Source: Methanobacteriota archaeon
GTDB lineage: Archaea > Thermoplasmatota > Poseidoniia > Poseidoniales > Thalassarchaeaceae
NCBI GenBank assembly: GCA_002719615.1
Contig: PBHZ01000020.1
Location: 14,831-26,227, forward strand
DNA: 11,397 bases
Direction of reading: 5' to 3'
Position numbers and translations under genes: made by a program. Below, in pieces: positions 7,215-11,397 of this stretch (within the stretch, counting starts at the first letter, position 1; each line of letters starts with the position of its first letter). A model generated the notes under the pieces. That model was not told the DNA's origin. It did not search any database and saw only the letters and a list, made by a program, of their open reading frames with translations.

Positions 7215-9386
7215 TTATATTACTGTTGAAATTTTTCTTAATAGTTCATTTGCTGCATTGCTACATTCAGCTTTTCTGAATCTATCTAATGCTTCTCTCC
7301 AATGTGATAATTTTTTTTCAGGTTCTAACACTCCTCTCCAAAACCACTTTTGTGCTGCAATTCTCCTGTAAGCAGCTATATCTTCGCGGAGAAATTCCTT
7401 GGAAACTTTAGAATGAGTCTCAATTAACCATTCAGGATAATTTTGTCCTGATGCCTCCAAAGTAGCATGTATTAAAGTTATTTTATCAAGTAAATTATCA
7501 CATTTATTAATTTCAATTTTTGCGGCCTCAATGGACTCTGGTGATGCTACATTACCTTCTCTTGCGAATAATCTTGACCTCAGATCAAGTATTCTCAATC
7601 TTGGATGATCATAACCTAGTTGTGACTCCAATAAACTTCGTGCAGATGCAGCGGCGGAAAGGTTTTGTGATTCTGACGCTATTGAGAATTTCAGAAGATT
7701 GACAGATAACATTGCTGGATTTTTCTGATCAAGTGGTAATTTAGAAATATCTAAAGCCTCTATTCTCTTATTTATTTTTGATGCCAAAGTGGATTCTATG
7801 GGCCCAGGGAGTCTGTCGTCATATAGCCTGACAAGTTGTGAAATTTCATATTTTATCTTATCAAGATTATCAAGACCGTTAATTGCTTCTAAATCCATTT
7901 TTTCAGCAAGTTTAGAATTCCCTCTAATTCTTGCAAGACGTGCTTTACGAAGTTTTTTCTTTGGCCCCTCTGGAAGTGAGTTAATATGTAAATTGGCGAT
8001 ATCTGTTTCTCCTCTCTCTAGTGCTATATCAGATGCTGTCTCCCTTAAACTAGCATCGCTGCTAAGTTCTATGGCTTGTTCAATGATAATGGCTGCTGCT
8101 GCGCTATCTTGATTCATAATCTCTAATATATTAGATATTAACCACTCAGGATCAATATCTTTCCCAGAATTTAGATAAAAATGAGTCTCTATCCTCTTCG
8201 CCTTATTTCCAAGGCGTTTAGACCATTTTTTTGCCATTTCAGAATTTAATTTGTTCAAATTTTTTGTAGATATGTCATTCCTACGAACATTTCTAATCAA
8301 GTGATGAGGTTCTATTTCACTATTCTTCCACCTCAATATCGCTGAATTATCTAATTCATTTGCTCCTGAAGGGAAAAATAATTCTTCAAAATTCAAAGGG
8401 ATGGGGGATATAGATAATTCGTCTAAGGTTTCTAAACCTTCATCACTAAGTCTTTTTATTACTGTAGATCTTACATATTCTTGAACTGCTTCAACTTTCT
8501 CTGGAATTTCTTCTTCAGGAGACCAAAGATGTAGAGCCAATGGATGCCCTCCTAATGACTCTGCTATTTTGAATGCTGATTTCTCATCTAAATCGGAAGG
8601 AAGTATCTCTTTTGCATCATCATAATTTAACCCATCCAATCTTATACTTTCAAAATTTAATAATTCTTTGAATGGACTGGGTGCCCTTACCATAATTAAA
8701 ACGGAAGATTTGATATTAGAAATTTCGGATAACAGATCCTCAACATTCGCCAAATGACGTTGATTTAATTCTTGGATCTCATCAATAACCAACAATGTTC
8801 GAGCAGAATCTAAATTCATTGCTATGGCTGCTGGAGAAGACCATCCGGACTGTCCTAACCACATTTCTGCTATTGATGAAACATCTGAATCGCCATTACA
8901 AGAGGCCCATCTTAAGATCCACCCTTTCGCCATAAGAGAATCTGCAACGCTACGTGCTAAACTAGTCTTGCCTATCCCAGGAAGTCCATTAAGAACTATA
9001 TTCTTTCCATTTTCTAATAATTCAGTTATTCTTTCAACTTCTGTTTGCCTTCCATGAATTATTGATAGATTAGGGACTGGTCCAAAGTTACGATATTTCC
9101 TTGATTTTGGTTTTCCACTGTCATATAAAGCGGATAATCCTTTTTCAGTAATATGAATAACAGTTCTTTTTCTAGATTTTGTACCTAAGACTCTTGCATT
9201 TCTGGATATGACAAAATTAGCCTTTTCTAGAGAATTCAATGGAACATGTAAAGCTGATCTTACAACTCCCAATGATTCTGCAATGCCGGGAAGAGATTGT
9301 TCACGTGGAATATTCCATTTGGCGCCCTCATTGCCTTGAAACTGGGATAAATGTGAAAGAATTCTCAACTCTGCCCCAGATAGCAT
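7215..9386 (-). CDS. Winged-helix STAND-type P-loop ATPase, probable transcriptional regulator
   Basis: The product has 723 residues in three parts. Residues about 1-90 form a winged helix: LRILSHL, then a helix pair (SLPGIAESLGVVRSALHVPL) and a basic wing TKSRKRTVIHITEKG. Residues about 108-300 form a STAND NTPase: Walker A GLPGIGKTS (134-142), Walker B LLVIDEIQE (198-206), a sensor arginine in IMVRAP (R234), and GHPLALH (280-286), the family's GxP motif that links nucleotide state to shape. The rest, to 723, is helical with TPR-like pairs, for example around 470-500 and 570-625. The layout resembles MalT/AfsR-type signal-gated switches: ligand or partner on the helical arm, ATP binding, then a changed DNA-binding state. 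All key nucleotide-binding residues are present. It is cytosolic. No SD precedes the ATG; a TATA-like element lies about 34 bases upstream. It diverges from uvrC. The target is unknown. Confidence 0.82.
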   Translation of the reverse strand: MLSGAELRILSHLSQFQGNEGAKWNIPREQSLPGIAESLGVVRSALHVPLNSLEKANFVISRNARVLGTKSRKRTVIHITEKGLSALYDSGKPKSRKYRNFGPVPNLSIIHGRQTEVERITELLENGKNIVLNGLPGIGKTSLARSVADSLMAKGWILRWASCNGDSDVSSIAEMWLGQSGWSSPAAIAMNLDSARTLLVIDEIQELNQRHLANVEDLLSEISNIKSSVLIMVRAPSPFKELLNFESIRLDGLNYDDAKEILPSDLDEKSAFKIAESLGGHPLALHLWSPEEEIPEKVEAVQEYVRSTVIKRLSDEGLETLDELSISPIPLNFEELFFPSGANELDNSAILRWKNSEIEPHHLIRNVRRNDISTKNLNKLNSEMAKKWSKRLGNKAKRIETHFYLNSGKDIDPEWLISNILEIMNQDSAAAAIIIEQAIELSSDASLRETASDIALERGETDIANLHINSLPEGPKKKLRKARLARIRGNSKLAEKMDLEAINGLDNLDKIKYEISQLVRLYDDRLPGPIESTLASKINKRIEALDISKLPLDQKNPAMLSVNLLKFSIASESQNLSAAASARSLLESQLGYDHPRLRILDLRSRLFAREGNVASPESIEAAKIEINKCDNLLDKITLIHATLEASGQNYPEWLIETHSKVSKEFLREDIAAYRRIAAQKWFWRGVLEPEKKLSHWREALDRFRKAECSNAANELLRKISTVI
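7232..7236 (+). terminator. Possible oligo-T terminator of the RAM operon
   Basis: TTTTT occurs 18 bases after the RAM operon stop, inside the 3' end of the convergent STAND gene, and a run of eight T follows at 7311-7318. Archaeal RNA polymerase stops at U-tracts without a hairpin, so either could serve. T-runs are common in such AT-rich DNA. Confidence 0.25.
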
Positions 9387-9416
9387 AAGACATCGGACGT
9401 GTCAAGGGTTCATGGG

Positions 9417-9422
9417 TATTAA
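9417..9422. promoter_or_regulatory. Shared TATA-like element between the STAND gene and uvrC
   Basis: TATTAA lies in GGTATTAACC, which has short GGT/ACC symmetry. Its centre is about 23 bases before the uvrC ATG (plus) and about 34 bases before the STAND ATG (minus). It is the only TATA-like sequence in this 56-bp divergent gap, so both genes probably use it. uvrC would be leaderless and the STAND transcript would carry a leader of about 7 bases. Confidence 0.45.
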
Positions 9423-9442
9423 CCTACGGCGCATCATCTAAC

Positions 9443-11173
9443 ATGCCAGTTGAGCAGGCCAAATTAAATCTGCCCGATAAATCGGGAGTATATCTTTTTC
9501 GTAGAAAAGATGGACGAGTAATGTATGTAGGAAAAGCGACAAATTTACAAACAAGAGTGCGATCTTACTTCTCATCAAATCCTGATAGGAAAATGATTCC
9601 TCAGCTTGTTTCAGATGCCGACAATGTAGAATACATAGTGACTCAATCACCCAGTGAAGCACTTATACTTGAAAGGCAATTAATTCGTAAACACAAACCA
9701 AGATTTAATTCTAGACTAAAAGATGATAAATCATACCCATTTATTTCTTTAACAAAAGAAGAATTTCCGAGAATCCTATACACTAGATTTCCAGCTAAAG
9801 GAGACTTGAGATGGGGTCCGTTTCCGGATGCAGGTGCCGCAAAAAGAGTAATACAACTTCTTAGAGGTCAACTTGGTATTAGAGACAAAGACTGTAGGGG
9901 CCAAGAAGGTTGTTTTTCAAAACATATTGGATTATGTAAAGGCCCTTGCGTAGATCCCGAAGGTTATCCGCAAATAGTAAAAGCGGTAACAAGTGTATTA
10001 GATGGAGATGCTGGAATGTTAATTAGATCGTTACAAAAAGAAATGGATAAAGAATCTAATAATCTCCAATACGAAAGGGCAGCAAGAATTAGAGACATGA
10101 TTAGTACTGTACAAAAAACAATTTCACAACAGATTATTCATAGTCGTTTTTATCAGGATTGTGATGCAATTGGTTTTGCATCCAGAGAAGATAGAGGTTC
10201 AGTAACAATATTACATGCTAAAAATGGCGTAATACAAGGAAAAGTAGATTATCCACTAATCCATAGAGGCGATATTTCAGAATCAGTTGCATGCGTTTTA
10301 TCCGAGCATTATACAAATAGAAGGCCGCCTAAAACACTACTTATTCCATCACCTTTGGGAAATTCAATGGAAAAATGGTTAGATGAGAAAAGAGGAAAGG
10401 GCAAGATTGAGATAAAAATTCCAAAAAGAGGGGAATTAGCGAAATTGCGGAAAATGGCCGATCAAAATGCTGAAATAAATGTGTTAAGATATCGTAAAAC
10501 AAGTTCAGGAAGCTTGGAACAAAATGCAGCAAACGATTGTGCAAAATTATTGCGATTAGATTCAATGGATTATGTAGTGTGCTTTGATATGGCACAAATT
10601 TTAGGAGAAGAAAGAGTTGGTGCTTCGGTTGTTCTGAGTAAAGGGAGACCAAATAAGAAAGAATATCGAACTTACAGAGTAAAAACTGATTCATTAGATG
10701 ATTTAGGCATGATGTCTGAGGTCGTTGAAAGATGGCTCAAGAGGCAAGAAGAATGGCCGGATTTATTACTCCTTGATGGAGGGAAAACACACCTAAAAGT
10801 AATTACTAAAATGCTAGAAAAATATGGACTGAATGACAGGTTTCCTGTAGCGGCCTTGGCCAAAAGGGAAGAAACATTACACATGTTAGATAGAGAACCA
10901 ATAGTGCTCAAACGTAGTGGAAGATTATTAGTACATGCTAGAGATGAAGCGCATAGATTTGTCAATAAATATCATAGAAAAAGAAGAAATAAAAAAACAC
11001 TTCTAGACCCACTAGAGGAAATTGAGGGCCTAGGTGCAAAGAAAATACAATCATTATTACGTCATTTTGGCGGAAGGAAGGGGATAGATTATGCAACTAT
11101 AGATGAATTAATTAAAGTTCCTGGAATTGGCAAATCTATGGCAAGAAAAATATATCAACATTTTAATGGATAA
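9443..11173 (+). CDS. uvrC: UvrC, excinuclease ABC subunit C (nucleotide excision repair)
   Basis: UvrC joins UvrB at a DNA lesion and cuts on both sides. All domains are present in 576 residues. The N-terminal GIY-YIG nuclease (3' cut) has SGVYLF 14-19, YVGKA 28-32, R38 and E77. A cysteine cluster C151/C157/C165/C169 matches the family's iron-sulfur ligands, though the first gap (five residues) is shorter than in E. coli. The UVR helix that meets UvrB is about 197-225 (LQYERAARIRDMI). The RNase H-like nuclease (5' cut) has D382, D445 (LLLLDGGK) and H504 (RDEAHRF). Two helix-hairpin-helix motifs end the protein (IEGLGAKKI, VPGIGKSMARKI). The usual FDISH is FDMAQ here, but the aspartate is kept. 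Archaeal uvrC genes are generally regarded as acquired from bacteria; uvrA and uvrB are not in the window. A possible two-gene transcript continues downstream. Confidence 0.98.
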   Translation: MPVEQAKLNLPDKSGVYLFRRKDGRVMYVGKATNLQTRVRSYFSSNPDRKMIPQLVSDADNVEYIVTQSPSEALILERQLIRKHKPRFNSRLKDDKSYPFISLTKEEFPRILYTRFPAKGDLRWGPFPDAGAAKRVIQLLRGQLGIRDKDCRGQEGCFSKHIGLCKGPCVDPEGYPQIVKAVTSVLDGDAGMLIRSLQKEMDKESNNLQYERAARIRDMISTVQKTISQQIIHSRFYQDCDAIGFASREDRGSVTILHAKNGVIQGKVDYPLIHRGDISESVACVLSEHYTNRRPPKTLLIPSPLGNSMEKWLDEKRGKGKIEIKIPKRGELAKLRKMADQNAEINVLRYRKTSSGSLEQNAANDCAKLLRLDSMDYVVCFDMAQILGEERVGASVVLSKGRPNKKEYRTYRVKTDSLDDLGMMSEVVERWLKRQEEWPDLLLLDGGKTHLKVITKMLEKYGLNDRFPVAALAKREETLHMLDREPIVLKRSGRLLVHARDEAHRFVNKYHRKRRNKKTLLDPLEEIEGLGAKKIQSLLRHFGGRKGIDYATIDELIKVPGIGKSMARKIYQHFNG

Positions 11174-11175
11174 TT

Positions 11176-11180
11176 GGTGA
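11176..11180 (+). promoter_or_regulatory. GGTGA ribosome-binding site of the TYW2-like gene
   Basis: GGTGA ends 5 bases before the ATG at 11186, in the 12-base gap after uvrC. GTG at 11177 is in frame and could be an alternative start adding three residues, but its use as part of the SD is more likely. Confidence 0.4.
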
Positions 11181-11185
11181 TTAAA

Positions 11186-11397
11186 ATGACACCTTATGAA
11201 AGATTAGTATTATCAATTAATAATTACTTAATATCAAAAAAATACTGTACTCGAGACATAGAGAGACTGAAGAAAGAAATACCTAAGCGTTGGGAAAAAT
11301 TTGATGATGTAGTTCTTCTTCCAAATTCGTCATTTATAGATAAAGAATGGATAGTAAATGGTAATGATATATGGGGGATTATTAGTGAATCATTAGG
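11186..11397 (+). CDS. Probable TYW2/Trm5-family tRNA methyltransferase, N-terminal part only
   Basis: Seventy residues are visible before the window ends. After a charged helical start, IPKRWEKFDDVVLLPNSSF followed by DKEW closely resembles the N-terminal block of TYW2 (wybutosine-synthesising protein 2), where a P-x-R/K-W-E-x-x-G-D-x-x-LLP pattern precedes the Rossmann methyltransferase core. TYW2 moves the aminocarboxypropyl group of S-adenosylmethionine to the modified guanosine at position 37 of tRNA-Phe; the relative Trm5 methylates G37. The SAM-binding motifs that would separate these are outside the window. The gene begins 12 bases after uvrC on the same strand, so the two are probably co-transcribed. 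Family assignment rests on this single block and on memory of the family pattern. Confidence 0.6.
   Translation, partial: MTPYERLVLSINNYLISKKYCTRDIERLKKEIPKRWEKFDDVVLLPNSSFIDKEWIVNGNDIWGIISESL

Noticed and set aside
7215..9386. Reading the STAND protein as an anti-phage (Avs-like) defence gene
   Set aside because: Defence STANDs usually carry a nuclease, protease, TIR or other effector at the N-terminus and sit among defence or mobile genes. Here the N-terminus is a winged helix and the neighbours are housekeeping genes.
9389..9403. Inverted repeat GACA-N7-TGTC in the STAND/uvrC gap as an operator
   Set aside because: The arms are only four bases and do not extend inward or outward, so chance is the simplest explanation.
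1..11397. Search for CRISPR arrays, tRNA or rRNA genes, insertion sequences and attachment sites
   Set aside because: No regularly spaced direct repeats, cloverleaf sequences, transposase-like frames or long terminal repeats were seen; coding sequence covers almost the whole window.

Overview
The window looks like a piece of a low-GC, AT-rich archaeal genome. I judge it most like marine planktonic Thermoplasmatota (Marine Group II/III, Poseidoniia-like). The reasons are: TATA-like boxes about 23-34 bases ahead of several start codons, with little or no leader; a pair of stand-alone Lrp/AsnC effector-domain proteins; a winged-helix STAND ATPase; a TYW2/Trm5-like gene start; and a giant beta-helix/PKD surface protein with one C-terminal membrane anchor. 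The taxon is inferred; no rRNA or other marker is present.

The layout alternates divergent and convergent units with almost no spare DNA. At 1-1132 (minus) is a GT4 glycosyltransferase running off the left edge. It diverges from a GT2 dolichyl-phosphate-sugar-synthase-like gene (1236-1973, plus). The 103-bp gap between them holds two perfect inverted repeats, one covering the GT4 start codon. The GT2 gene overlaps by 4 bases, tail to tail, the 1554-residue surface protein (1970-6634, minus). The surface protein diverges from two tandem RAM-domain genes (6744-6980 and 6980-7213, plus), joined by a TAATG overlap. These end one base from the convergent STAND regulator (7215-9386, minus), which diverges from uvrC (9443-11173, plus). 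uvrC is followed after 12 bases by the start of a probable TYW2/Trm5-family tRNA methyltransferase, cut by the right edge.

The left half reads as a cell-surface and glycan region: two cytosolic sugar transferases next to a large, probably glycosylated, disulfide-bearing exoprotein. The right half is informational and regulatory: small-ligand sensor subunits, an ATP-dependent switch protein, nucleotide excision repair and tRNA modification. No gap exceeds about 110 bases, and I see no tRNA, rRNA, CRISPR array, transposon or phage gene. There is no clear new defence or mobile system. The least ordinary items are the surface protein architecture with locally paired cysteines, the paired DNA-binding-less RAM proteins, the wHTH-STAND protein, and the palindromes and single shared TATA elements in the divergent promoters.
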